Assembly (NCBI RefSeq): GCF_025165815.1
Contig: NZ_JAFFZE010000012.1
Span: 186,001-250,000, forward strand
Direction of reading: 5' to 3'
DNA: 64,000 bases
DNA from: Actinophytocola gossypii
Lineage (GTDB): Bacteria; Actinomycetota; Actinomycetes; Mycobacteriales; Pseudonocardiaceae
In this document: positions 34,097 through 42,176 of the stretch, piece after piece
Layout: every line of letters starts with the position of its first letter
How positions within the stretch are numbered: position 1 is the stretch's first letter
Notes under the pieces: generated by a model
What the model saw: only the letters and a program-made list of their open reading frames with translations
What the model was told of the DNA's origin: nothing
The model's database searches: none
Position numbers and translations under genes: made by a program

Positions 34097-34504
34097 CTAC
34101 AGGGAGTCGATCAGGGCTCGGCAGGCCTGCTCGCAGCGGCGGCACGCCTCGGCGCAGACGCGGCAGTGGTCGTGGTGGTTGGCGTGCCGCTCGCACTCGT
34201 CGGCGCAGGACGCGCAGACCGTGGCGCAGGCCTCCAGCACGGCGCGGGTGATGTTGGCGTCGTAGCCGGTGTGCCGGGACAGCACCCGCTCGGTGGTGGC
34301 GCAGACGTCGGCGCAGTCCAGGTCGGTGCGCACGCACTTGCGCAGGCCGGGCAGTTCCTCGTCCGACTCGCTCAGGCAGGCGTCGGCGCAGGCCGTGCAC
34401 GCCTGGGCGCACGCCTGGCACTCCTCGATGCAGCGCACCAGCGCGTTCCGGTCCACTCCGCCGAGGTCGGCCGGGTAGGTCCGCACCATCTCCGCGACAG
34501 TCAT
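34097..34504 (-). CDS. Four-helix-bundle copper-storage protein (Csp/DUF326)
   Basis: A 135-residue cytosolic protein dense in Cys: ECQACAQACTACADAC, KCVRTDLDCADVC, ACATVCASCADECERH and HCRVCAEACRRCEQAC. The cysteines lie on the inner faces of a four-helix bundle, where Csp proteins bind many Cu(I) ions. No signal peptide is present, which matches the cytosolic Csp3 type. ATG 34504 follows GGGAAGG. A TACCC-N5-GGGTG palindrome lies 36 bp upstream and may be a CsoR site. The PspC gene follows. Confidence 0.9.
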   Translation of the reverse strand: MTVAEMVRTYPADLGGVDRNALVRCIEECQACAQACTACADACLSESDEELPGLRKCVRTDLDCADVCATTERVLSRHTGYDANITRAVLEACATVCASCADECERHANHHDHCRVCAEACRRCEQACRALIDSL

Positions 34505-34539
34505 CGTCGTCCTTCCCGAGTCGGTTCCGTCCGATCCAC

Positions 34540-34556
34540 GTACCCGACGCGGGTGC
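34540..34556 (-). promoter_or_regulatory. Second CsoR-like site, upstream of the copper-storage gene
   Basis: GTACCC (34540-34545) and GGGTGC (34551-34556) form an inverted repeat with one mismatch and the same 5-bp centre as the site at 24823. The position upstream of a copper-storage gene fits a copper-sensing repressor. Confidence 0.4.
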
Positions 34557-34628
34557 CGGGAAACCACCGTTTCGCGCGATTCCGGCCGGGTACATCACTG
34601 CCGGCACCGGCGGGGCGGGAGGGAGCTC

Positions 34629-35936
34629 GTGACTGATCCTGGTTCGGTCGTGTACGCGGCCGCGGGGCTCGCGACTCTGGCCGCCGCCCTGCTCCCCCGG
34701 CTGCTCGGCCGGATCCCGGTCTCGATGCCGATGATCTTCCTCGCGGTCGGCGCGGTGGCGTTCGCCCTGATCGAACCGCTGCCCGACCCGCTGCCGATGG
34801 AGCACGCCAACATCACCCTGCGCCTCACCGAGCTGTGCGTGATCGTCTCGCTGATGGGCGCCGGTCTCGCGCTGGACCGCCGGGTCGGCCGGCACGCCTG
34901 GTCGACGACCTGGCGGCTGCTCGGCGTCACCATGCCGATCACGATGGTCGGCCTCGGCCTGCTCGGCTGGAGCGTGCTGGGCTTCGGCGTGGCCGGCGCG
35001 GTGCTGCTCGCCGCCGCGCTGGCGCCGACCGACCCGGTGCTCGCCAGCGAGGTGCAGGTCGGCGAGCCCGCCCAGGGCGCCGAGGAGGAGACCGAGGACG
35101 AACCCCGGTTCGCGCTGACCTCCGAGGCGGGGCTCAACGACGGCCTGGCGTTCCCGTTCACCTACGCCGCCATCGCGATCAGTGGGGCCGGTCTCGCGCC
35201 GGGCGGGTGGCTGGCGCACTGGCTCGCCGTGGACGTGCTGTGGCGCGTGGGCGGCGGTCTGCTGGTCGGCCTGGTCGCCGGATGGGGGCTGCGCAAGCTG
35301 TTCTTCCGGGCCGAGTCGGACAAGCTGCGGCTGGCCGAACACGCCGAGGGGTTCGTCGCGCTCGCCGCCACGTTCCTCACCTACGGGGTGGCGGAGCTGG
35401 TGCACGGCTACGGCTTCGTCGCGGTGTTCGTGTGCGCGTGCACGATCCGAGCCGCCGAGCGATCGCACGGCTACCACCGCGTGCTGCACACCTACGTCGA
35501 GCAGTTGGAACGACTGCTGACCGTGCTGGTGATCTTCCTGCTCGGCGGGGCGGTCACCCGCGGCCTGCTGGCCGGACTGACCTGGGAGGAGGTGCTGGTG
35601 GCCCTGGTGGCGCTGCTCGTGGTGCGACCGGTCGCCGGCCTGCTCGCCCTGCTCGGCGGGCGCGCCGCGACGCGGGAGCGGGTGGTGGTCTCGTTCTTCG
35701 GGGTGCGCGGCGTCGGCTCGGTGTTCTACGTCGCCTACGCCGTCGAGCACGGGGACTTCCTCGAGGCGGGCGCGGTGTGGCGGATCGTGGCGCTGGTCGT
35801 GGTCGGCTCGATCGTCGTGCACGGGCTGTCCGCGAGCCCGGTCATGGCGTTCCTGGACCGCAAGAAGGACGAACTCGACGACCGTCACGAGGAACGACAG
35901 GAAGGGGACGGAACATGGACGACCGCCCGAGGATGA
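34629..35936 (+). CDS. Cation:proton antiporter (CPA1/NhaP-like)
   Basis: A 435-residue protein with about 12 membrane helices. The ion-binding helix is seen in ALAPTDPVLASEVQVG (TDPV, NhaP type) and LTSEAGLNDGLAFPFTY (ND motif); FGVRGVGSVFYVAYA is the third family site. The charged C-terminal tail DRKKDELDDRHEERQEGD follows. It exchanges Na+ or K+ for protons at the inner membrane. GTG 34629 has GGGAGGGAG upstream. Its end overlaps the VOC gene by 22 bp. Confidence 0.92.
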   Translation: MTDPGSVVYAAAGLATLAAALLPRLLGRIPVSMPMIFLAVGAVAFALIEPLPDPLPMEHANITLRLTELCVIVSLMGAGLALDRRVGRHAWSTTWRLLGVTMPITMVGLGLLGWSVLGFGVAGAVLLAAALAPTDPVLASEVQVGEPAQGAEEETEDEPRFALTSEAGLNDGLAFPFTYAAIAISGAGLAPGGWLAHWLAVDVLWRVGGGLLVGLVAGWGLRKLFFRAESDKLRLAEHAEGFVALAATFLTYGVAELVHGYGFVAVFVCACTIRAAERSHGYHRVLHTYVEQLERLLTVLVIFLLGGAVTRGLLAGLTWEEVLVALVALLVVRPVAGLLALLGGRAATRERVVVSFFGVRGVGSVFYVAYAVEHGDFLEAGAVWRIVALVVVGSIVVHGLSASPVMAFLDRKKDELDDRHEERQEGDGTWTTARG

Positions 35937-36295
35937 CGCTCACCGCGACGGTGCTGGACGCGCCGAACGCACGGGAGCTGGCGGACTTCTACCGGCGGCT
36001 GCTCGGCTGGACGCCGCTCGACGACGGAGAGCACTGGGTGACGCTGCGCTCGCCCGCGGGCGCGCGGCTGTCGTTCCAGACCGAGCCGCACTTCGTGCCG
36101 CCGGTGTGGCCGGGCGAGCCGGGATCGCAGCTGATCCAGGCGCACCTGGACATCGCGGTCACCGACCTCGACGCCGCGACCGACTACGCGGTCGCCGCGG
36201 GGGCCCGGCTCGCGGAGTTCCAGCCGCAGGAACACGTGCGGGTCTGCCTCGACCCGGCCGGACACCCGTTCTGCCTGTACCTGCCCGAGGAATGA
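35915..36295 (+). CDS. VOC (glyoxalase/bleomycin-resistance) family protein
   Basis: A 126-residue single VOC module of two beta-alpha-beta-beta-beta halves: TVLDAPNARELADFYRRLLGW at the front and AHLDIAVTDLDAATDYAVAAGA later, ending with the family signature VCLDPAGHPFCLYLPEE. The His in AHLDI and Glu near the end are likely metal ligands. The substrate is unknown. ATG 35915 follows GGGGACG within the end of the antiporter gene. Confidence 0.85.
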   Translation: MDDRPRMTLTATVLDAPNARELADFYRRLLGWTPLDDGEHWVTLRSPAGARLSFQTEPHFVPPVWPGEPGSQLIQAHLDIAVTDLDAATDYAVAAGARLAEFQPQEHVRVCLDPAGHPFCLYLPEE

Positions 36296-36297
36296 CC

Positions 36298-36324
36298 GTG
36301 CCGGCGCCGCGCGGGCGCCGGCAC
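36298..36324. terminator. Perfect 11-bp stem terminator
   Basis: GTGCCGGCGCC (36298-36308) pairs with GGCGCCGGCAC (36314-36324) over a 5-nt loop, just after the VOC stop and before the convergent lipoprotein stop. Confidence 0.85.
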
Positions 36325-36337
36325 GAAGCCGGTACGA

Positions 36338-36502
36338 CTACTGGGACACCATCATCACGATGGCGGGACGGGCGCGCATGCCGTCGTCGTCGTCATCGTC
36401 GTCGTCCTCCTCGCTGTCGTTGCAGGCCGCGAGGAGCGGCAGCGCGGCCAGCGCGCCGATCACCGCCAGCAGGCGGAAGCGGCGTTTGGGGTCGAGCGCC
36501 AT
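36338..36502 (-). CDS. Small lipoprotein with an acidic poly-Asp tract, 54 aa
   Basis: The reading frame begins at ATG 36502 behind GGGAAG. It encodes a basic N-region (MALDPKRRFR), a hydrophobic core and a lipobox LLAAC near residue 22. The mature part starts with NDSEE, then a run of eight Asp, and ends with MRARPAIVMMVSQ. The run is encoded by GAC/GAT repeats. The protein is probably anchored to the outer face of the membrane and could bind cations; no family is recognised. It is too short for many gene finders. Confidence 0.65.
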   Translation of the reverse strand: MALDPKRRFRLLAVIGALAALPLLAACNDSEEDDDDDDDDGMRARPAIVMMVSQ

Positions 36503-36538
36503 GGGGGCTTCCCTTCGTAGACGAAATGTCCGGTTCCC

Positions 36539-37342
36539 TCAGTACCCCATCCTGGCACCACGCAACCCTCCGCGCAGCCGTCCCGGCGTGTCACCGAACT
36601 CCTTGGCGAACGCCGCCACGAACGACGACGGACTCGCGTAGCCGACCCGGTGCGCCACCTGGTGCACCGGGTGGAACTCCAGCAGCGCCCGTGCCGCGCG
36701 CAGCCGGGCCAGGGTGCGCCACCGCGAGTACGGCATCCCGAACTCCCGCTCGAAGTCGCGCTGCACCGTCTTCACACTCGTGTGCAGGCGCGTCGCCCAC
36801 TCCGCCAGGCCCACCGCGTCGCCCGGGTCGCGGGTCACCGCCCGCGCGATCGTCATCGCGAAGCCGGCGCCGACCGCGTGGTGGTCGACGAACTCCCGGG
36901 TCGACGCCGCCAGCCCGGCCATGATCCGCGACCGGGCGGCCAGCGCCTCCGCCTCGCCGACGCCGCCGCGCCCGATCGACACCATCGCCCGCGCCGCGTC
37001 CGGGGACACCGACACCGCGCCGGACCGCGCGCCGCCGAGCGCGGGCGGCACCTCGCGCAGGAACACCCGGTACACCGTGCGGCCGCCCGCCGCCACCACC
37101 TCGTGGGTCACCGCGCGCCGCGCCCAGAACGCCTCCCGCCCGCCGGCGAACCCGCCGACCGTGGACAGCACGCCGTCCGGGGACCAGTACAGCTGGTGCA
37201 GGAAGTCGTCGCGGGTCTCGCCGAAGGTGACGCGGCCGGCGCCACGGTAGACCAGCACCAGGATCCCACCGGGGCTGCCGAGGCCGTAGCCGTACTCCTC
37301 GCACACCACCGGATCGGACCCGAAGTGGCCTGGACTCTGCAT
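36539..37342 (-). CDS. AraC family transcriptional regulator
   Basis: About 267 residues. The C-terminal double HTH reads LAEWATRLHTSVKTVQRDFEREFGMPYSRWR and then VAHRVGYASPSSFVAAFAKEFG. The N-terminal domain is a cupin-like sensor. ATG 37342 has AGAGGT upstream; an upstream ATG at 37363 is possible. It diverges from the iron-siderophore operon across an IdeR-like box and may regulate siderophore uptake, as several AraC regulators do, with the siderophore as ligand (inference). Confidence 0.88.
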   Translation of the reverse strand: MQSPGHFGSDPVVCEEYGYGLGSPGGILVLVYRGAGRVTFGETRDDFLHQLYWSPDGVLSTVGGFAGGREAFWARRAVTHEVVAAGGRTVYRVFLREVPPALGGARSGAVSVSPDAARAMVSIGRGGVGEAEALAARSRIMAGLAASTREFVDHHAVGAGFAMTIARAVTRDPGDAVGLAEWATRLHTSVKTVQRDFEREFGMPYSRWRTLARLRAARALLEFHPVHQVAHRVGYASPSSFVAAFAKEFGDTPGRLRGGLRGARMGY

Positions 37343-37373
37343 CGGGTGACCTCTCAGCGACATTCCTCGACGA

Positions 37374-37392
37374 GTTGGTAAGGCTAGCCTAA
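37374..37392 (+). promoter_or_regulatory. IdeR/DtxR-type iron box
   Basis: GTTGGTAAGGCTAGCCTAA matches the DtxR/IdeR consensus TTAGGTTAGGCTAACCTAA at 15 of 19 positions, including the palindromic core AAGGCTAGCCT. It ends five bases before the binding-protein start codon, where a repressor loaded with Fe(II) would block transcription. Confidence 0.85.
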
Positions 37393-37397
37393 GGAAC

Positions 37398-38393
37398 GTG
37401 CAGAACCGTTCCACCCCCTTCCTGGCCGGCGCGCTCGCCGTCACCGTCGCCCTGTTGTCCGCCTGTGGCACCGGAGCCGCGGACGGCGCCGCGAGCGACG
37501 TGCCGACCCGCGTGTTCACCGCCGACAACGGCGAGGTCACCATCCCCGTCGACCCGAAGCGCGTGATCGCCACCGGCTACGCGGTGCCCGTGCTCATCGA
37601 GGTCGACGCCGCCCTGGTCGGCATCTCCACCTGGAGCCGCGGCCTGGAGATGATGAGCGACGAGGACCGCGCCACCTACGACGAGCTGACCAAGATCGCC
37701 GGCGACCTCGCCGCGGAGACCAACTACGAGGCGGTCGCGAAGGCCGACCCGGACCTGATCGTCGTCGGAGTGCCGCAGCCGGTGCTCGTCGACGTCGACA
37801 TGGAGCGGCTGGAGTCGATCGCGCCGGTGGTGGCGATCGGCCCGGACCAGCCGTGGCAGTGGCGCGAGCTGTCCGAGAAGCAGGCCGACGCCGCGGGGCG
37901 GCTGGCGGACTTCGACGAGGACCGCGCCGCCTACGACCGGAAGGCCGCCGAGCTGAGGACCAAGTACGCCGACGCCCTGCGTGGCCTGGCGTTCGGACAC
38001 GTCGGCGGTTACGGCGACGTCTCGGCCGGCAACTTCCAGCGCGAGTTCGCCGGCTCCTGGGGCACCAACATCGCCCAGGACGTCGGCGTGGAGTACTACG
38101 GCGAGGTGCGGGAGAAGGGCGAGGGCGGCATGGCCGTGTCCGAGTACCCCTCGATCGAGGAACTGCCGGCGAGCCTCGGCGAGGCCGACGCGATCACCTA
38201 CACGCTGGAGCCGGACGGCTCGGTCGGCCCGGCGGTCCAGTACGTGCTCGACTCGCCGCTGTGGCGGGAGCTGCCCGCGGTCAAGGCCGGCATGGTGTTC
38301 CCGCTGCGCTACACCCAGGCCGCCACCTACCCGTCGGCGCTCGGCACCCTCGACGCCATCGACCAGGCCCTCGCGCCACTGCTGGACCGGTGA
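37398..38393 (+). CDS. Iron-siderophore ABC transporter substrate-binding lipoprotein
   Basis: A 331-residue FecB/FepB-like lipoprotein with lipobox LSACG near residue 22. The two-lobed binding domain has VTIPVDPKRVIATGY and the linking helix around ADAAGRLADFDEDRAAYDRKAAELR. It captures ferric siderophores outside the membrane. GTG 37398 follows AAGGA. It begins the operon binding protein-SIP-permease-permease and is expected to be repressed by iron through the box at 37374. Confidence 0.92.
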   Translation: MQNRSTPFLAGALAVTVALLSACGTGAADGAASDVPTRVFTADNGEVTIPVDPKRVIATGYAVPVLIEVDAALVGISTWSRGLEMMSDEDRATYDELTKIAGDLAAETNYEAVAKADPDLIVVGVPQPVLVDVDMERLESIAPVVAIGPDQPWQWRELSEKQADAAGRLADFDEDRAAYDRKAAELRTKYADALRGLAFGHVGGYGDVSAGNFQREFAGSWGTNIAQDVGVEYYGEVREKGEGGMAVSEYPSIEELPASLGEADAITYTLEPDGSVGPAVQYVLDSPLWRELPAVKAGMVFPLRYTQAATYPSALGTLDAIDQALAPLLDR

Positions 38394-38395
38394 TC

Positions 38396-39214
38396 ATGCG
38401 ACACGTCGTCGAACCCGACTTCCAGGCCCGCGTCGCCGAGCACCAGCGGACCGGCACCGGCGCGGTGCGGGTGCCGTACCCGATCGGGGTGCGGACCGTG
38501 CCGCTGGTCGCCCGCGAGCGGCTGACCCCGAGGATGCTGCGGCTGACCTTGCGCGGCGCGGACCTCGCCGGGTTCCACTCCTACCAGGCCGACGACCACG
38601 TGAAGATCGTCTTCCCGGACCAGGACGGCACCTGGCGGCGACCGGTGCCCAACGAGCGGCAGAAGCTGGACTGGCCGCACCCGATGCCGACCACCCGCGA
38701 CTACACCGTCCGCCGCTTCGCCGAGGACACCCTGGTCCTGGACGTGGTGCTGCACGGTCACCTGGGCGCTGGCGGCGTCGCGTCCCGCTGGGCGGAGACC
38801 GTCGAGGTCGGCGAGGACGTCACGGTCGCCGGCCCGCCCGGCGGCAAGGCCTTCCGGTACACCCACGAGCACTACGTCCTGGCCGTCGACCCCACCGGGC
38901 TGCCGGCCGCGGCCCGCTGGCTGGAGGACGCGCCGCCGGGACCGGGCACGCACCTGGTGGTGGAGGCCGACGAGCCGGCCGAGCACGACTACCCGCTGCC
39001 CGAGCGGGCCGGGCTGGAGGTCGTGCGCCTGGTCCGGGACGGCACCCGGTCCGCGCTGGCCGACACGGTGCGCGCGCTCGACCTGCCGGCGGACACGTTC
39101 CTGTTCGCGGCGGGCGAGGCGGAGGACATCCGGCCGCTGCGGAGCTGGCCGAAGGAGACGTCGTCGATCACCGGGTACTGGAAGCGCGGAGTCGCCGGGC
39201 TTGAACGGGAGTAG
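38396..39214 (+). CDS. Siderophore-interacting protein (FAD-dependent ferric-siderophore reductase)
   Basis: A 272-residue SIP-family reductase. The FAD-binding half has RMLRLTLRGADLAGF, DDHVKIVFP and TRDYTVRRF (the RxYS/T-type FAD motif) and the second half has FLFAAGEAEDIRPLRSW and ending ITGYWKRG. It releases iron from imported siderophores by reduction in the cytoplasm. Translation starts at ATG 38396 (or GTG 38390), overlapping or directly following the binding-protein stop. Confidence 0.92.
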   Translation: MRHVVEPDFQARVAEHQRTGTGAVRVPYPIGVRTVPLVARERLTPRMLRLTLRGADLAGFHSYQADDHVKIVFPDQDGTWRRPVPNERQKLDWPHPMPTTRDYTVRRFAEDTLVLDVVLHGHLGAGGVASRWAETVEVGEDVTVAGPPGGKAFRYTHEHYVLAVDPTGLPAAARWLEDAPPGPGTHLVVEADEPAEHDYPLPERAGLEVVRLVRDGTRSALADTVRALDLPADTFLFAAGEAEDIRPLRSWPKETSSITGYWKRGVAGLERE

Positions 39215-40202
39215 TACCCGCCGGGTGGCCGCACGATCGGGACTGCTGGCCGGGTGCCTCGCGCTGCTGGCCGTGGTGGCGGTGCTCAGCATGGCGGTCG
39301 GCGCGCAGGCGCTGTCCCCGGCACGGGTGTGGGAGGCACTCGTGTCGGGCGGGGGCGCGCCCGCGGACCTGATCGTGCACGAGGTGCGGGTGCCCAGGAT
39401 GGTGCTGGCGCTCGCGGTCGGCGCGGCGCTCGCGGTCGGCGGCGCGCTGGTGCAGACGATGACCCGCAACCCGCTGGCCGAGCCTGGGCTGCTCGGGGTG
39501 ACCGCGGGCGCGGGGTTCGCGGTCACCGTGGGCAGTGCGCTCGGGGTGGCGGGGTCGCAGTACGCGCGGCTGACGCTCGCGGTCGTCGGCGCGGTCGGCG
39601 CGGCGCTGGTGGTGTTCGCCGTCGGGCGGGCGGCGCCGCTGCGGCTGCTGCTCGCGGGGGTGGCGCTCAGCGCGGTGCTGGCCGGGATCTCGCTGGGGCT
39701 GCGGCTGATGCTGCCGGACACGCTGGACCGGTACCGGTTCTGGACGGTCGGGTCGCTGGCCGGCCGCGAGCAGCTGGCGCTGACCGTGCCGCTGCTGGTG
39801 ATCGCGGCCGCGCTGATCGGCGCGGTGGCGGCGGCCCGGCCGTTGTCGGCGCTGGTGCTCGGCGACGACGTCGCCCGCGAGCTGGGCACGAACGTGGCGC
39901 GGACCAGGGTCGCGGTGGTGGCGCTGGTGACGGTGCTGGCCGGGGCGGCGACGGCGGTGGCCGGGCCGATCGCGTTCGTCGGGCTGATCGTGCCGCACCT
40001 GGCGCGCCGGCTGGCCGGTGGCTCGATCCCGTGGCTGGTGGCGTTCACGATGGTGCTCGGGCCGGTGCTGATGCTGGTGTCGGACGTGGGGTCGCGGGTG
40101 CTGCTGCCGACGGGTGAGGTGCCGGTCGCGGTCGTGACCTCGGTGCTCGGCGGGCCGGTGCTGATCTGGGTGGTCCGGCGGTACGGGGCGGCCGCGCTGT
40201 GA
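39201..40202 (+). CDS. FecCD-family iron-siderophore ABC permease, subunit 1
   Basis: About 333 residues and nine to ten membrane helices, with VRVPRMVLALAVGAALAVGGALVQ, NPLAEPGLLGVTAGAG and GLIVPHLARRLAG. The start is TTG 39201, overlapping the SIP gene by 14 bp; GTG 39225 is the alternative. It pairs with the next gene as a heterodimeric permease. No ATPase gene is in this operon, so an ATPase from elsewhere must serve it. Confidence 0.92.
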   Translation: MNGSSTRRVAARSGLLAGCLALLAVVAVLSMAVGAQALSPARVWEALVSGGGAPADLIVHEVRVPRMVLALAVGAALAVGGALVQTMTRNPLAEPGLLGVTAGAGFAVTVGSALGVAGSQYARLTLAVVGAVGAALVVFAVGRAAPLRLLLAGVALSAVLAGISLGLRLMLPDTLDRYRFWTVGSLAGREQLALTVPLLVIAAALIGAVAAARPLSALVLGDDVARELGTNVARTRVAVVALVTVLAGAATAVAGPIAFVGLIVPHLARRLAGGSIPWLVAFTMVLGPVLMLVSDVGSRVLLPTGEVPVAVVTSVLGGPVLIWVVRRYGAAAL

Positions 40203-41236
40203 TGATCGTGGTGCGTGCTGGTCCGGTGTCGGCCCGGTTCTCCCGGCGGGCGCTGGTGGTGGCGGTCGTGCTGGTGGCCGCCGGGCTGGCGCTGGGGTTC
40301 GCCGGACTCGCGCGGGGCACCGAGTGGTCGCCGCCGGGCGAGGTGCTCGCGGCGCTGGCCGGGCGCGGCGAGGAGGCGTTCGTGATCCTCCAGTGGCGGC
40401 TGCCCAGGGTGTGCGCGGCGGCGGTGTTCGGCGCCGGGCTGGGGCTGGCCGGGGCGGTGTTCCAGAACCTGACCCGCAACCCGCTGGGCAGCCCGGACGT
40501 CATCGGGCTCGACGCCGGGGCCTACACCGGGGCGCTGATCGTGCTGACCGCCGTCGGCGGGACCGCGTTCTCGCTGACCGGGGCGGCGATGCTGGGCGGA
40601 CTGCTCACCGCGGCCGTGGTCTACGCGCTGTCGCTGCGGTCCGGGCTGGACCGGCGGCTGCTGATCGTGGTCGGGATCGCGGTGAACGCGGTGCTGACGG
40701 CGGTCAACTCGTGGATCGTGCTGCGGGTCGACCTGGAGGTCGCGCTGGCCGCGAGCGGGTGGAGCACTGGCTCGCTGAACGGGCTGGACTGGTCGGACGT
40801 GGGGGTGCCGTTCCTCGTCGTCGGCGTGCTCGCGGCGCTGCTCGCGGCGCTGTCGCGGGCGATGCACCAGGCCGGGCTCGGCGACGAGCTGGCGGTCGCG
40901 AGCGGGGTGGCGGTGGGCAGGCTGCGGCTGTTGACCGTGTTCGCCGGCGTCGGCTGCACCGCGACGGTGACGGCGGTGACCGGGCCGATCGTGTTCGTCG
41001 CGCTGGCCGCGCCGCACATCGGGCGGCGGCTCGCCGGGGCGGCCGGGGTGCCGCTGCTGCCGGCCGCGCTGACCGGCGCGGTGCTCCTGCTGGCCGCGGA
41101 CCTGACCGCACAGCTGCTGCTCGCCCCGGTCGCGCTGCCGGTGGGCGTGGTCACCACCGCGATCGGCGGCGGCTACCTGCTGTGGCTGCTGTTCACGGAG
41201 CTACGTCGCGGTCCCGCAGCTGGCACAGCAGGGTGA
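40199..41236 (+). CDS. FecCD-family iron-siderophore ABC permease, subunit 2
   Basis: About 345 residues with the same architecture as subunit 1: WRLPRVCAAAVFGAGLGLAGAVFQ, NPLGSPDVIGLDAGA and ALAAPHIGRRLAG. GTG 40199 overlaps the stop of subunit 1 and ATG 40202 follows immediately. The 3' end overlaps the convergent Ppx/GppA-like gene by 44 bp. It ends the iron operon. Confidence 0.92.
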   Translation: MMIVVRAGPVSARFSRRALVVAVVLVAAGLALGFAGLARGTEWSPPGEVLAALAGRGEEAFVILQWRLPRVCAAAVFGAGLGLAGAVFQNLTRNPLGSPDVIGLDAGAYTGALIVLTAVGGTAFSLTGAAMLGGLLTAAVVYALSLRSGLDRRLLIVVGIAVNAVLTAVNSWIVLRVDLEVALAASGWSTGSLNGLDWSDVGVPFLVVGVLAALLAALSRAMHQAGLGDELAVASGVAVGRLRLLTVFAGVGCTATVTAVTGPIVFVALAAPHIGRRLAGAAGVPLLPAALTGAVLLLAADLTAQLLLAPVALPVGVVTTAIGGGYLLWLLFTELRRGPAAGTAG

Positions 41237-42107
41237 GCAGCAGGCCCTCCTTGGTCGACCACGGGCTGATGTCGATGACGTCGTGGCCGGTGGCGCGCAT
41301 CAGGGCGTCGGCGACCACGGCGCCGGCCAGCGACTGCCGCGCGCGGTGGCGGGAGATGCCGCGCAGCTCGGCGCGGCGGTCCGGCGGCAGCTCGGCCAGG
41401 CGCGGGATCCAGGTCTCCAGGTCAGCGCGGCACAGCCGGCGGCTCCCGGCGAGCTTCGCCAGCTGCCGGAACACCTTCGAGCAGCCGACCGCGTGGCCGA
41501 GCCGGAACTCGGCGAGCACGTCGTCGGGGAGCGCGTTGTCGATCCGGCGCAGCAGGTGGTCGCGCAACGCCGGAATCTGGTCCCGGCTGTCCAGCCCGGC
41601 GCGGTTGAGCGTCCGCGCGCCGATCGGCAGCGAGCGGGTGAACCCCGGTCGCGCGGTGCGCCCGACCGCCAGCTCGACGGTGCCGCCACCGACGTCGAGC
41701 ACCGCGAGCGGCCCGTCCGGCTGGAACCACCGCCACGCGGCGACGTAGGACAGCTGGGCCTCCCGCTCGCCGGACAGCAGCCGCAGCCGCAGCCCGGTCC
41801 GCTCGGCGACGGTGGCGACGACCTGGCCGACGTTGGCCGAGTCCCGCACGCACGAGGTCGCGTAGGGCACGAACAGCGTGGGCCGCGCGTCGCCGAGCCG
41901 TTCGGTGGTCTCAGCCACGGCGTCGGCGATCCGCTCGATGCCGGCCCGCTCGATGCGCCCGGAGGGGTCCATCGCGTCGTCGAGCCGGAGCCGGACCTTG
42001 TGCGAGAGCACGGGCCTGCGCAGCCCGCGTTCCTGCTCGACGACGACCAGGTGCGCGCTGAAACACCCGACATCCAGCACGGCGGCTCTCGCGGACTCCT
42101 TCGACAT
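41193..42107 (-). CDS. Ppx/GppA phosphatase family protein
   Basis: A 304-residue member of the actin-like ATPase superfamily. Phosphate loops are AAVLDVGCFSAHLVV at the start and LAVLDVGGGTVELAVG near 135; the SCVRDSANVGQVV and LSGEREAQLSY segments are diagnostic of exopolyphosphatase/guanosine pentaphosphate phosphatase. Note Cys in VGCFS where most members have a Ser/Asn. It acts on polyphosphate or pppGpp in the cytoplasm. It converges with and overlaps the permease gene. Confidence 0.9.
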   Translation of the reverse strand: MSKESARAAVLDVGCFSAHLVVVEQERGLRRPVLSHKVRLRLDDAMDPSGRIERAGIERIADAVAETTERLGDARPTLFVPYATSCVRDSANVGQVVATVAERTGLRLRLLSGEREAQLSYVAAWRWFQPDGPLAVLDVGGGTVELAVGRTARPGFTRSLPIGARTLNRAGLDSRDQIPALRDHLLRRIDNALPDDVLAEFRLGHAVGCSKVFRQLAKLAGSRRLCRADLETWIPRLAELPPDRRAELRGISRHRARQSLAGAVVADALMRATGHDVIDISPWSTKEGLLLTLLCQLRDRDVAP

Positions 42108-42176
42108 GATCTCCCAGGATGCCCTGTTTCACGCCCGGCAAACGAATTCCCGCTCAAGCCCTGGTCGGTGGGGTGG

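Noticed and set aside
38327-41017. Very long minus-strand frame opposite the iron operon
   Set aside because: The product is rich in Arg, Gln, His and Ser/Thr/Pro, the usual shadow composition opposite high-GC coding DNA, and overlaps four well-supported genes.
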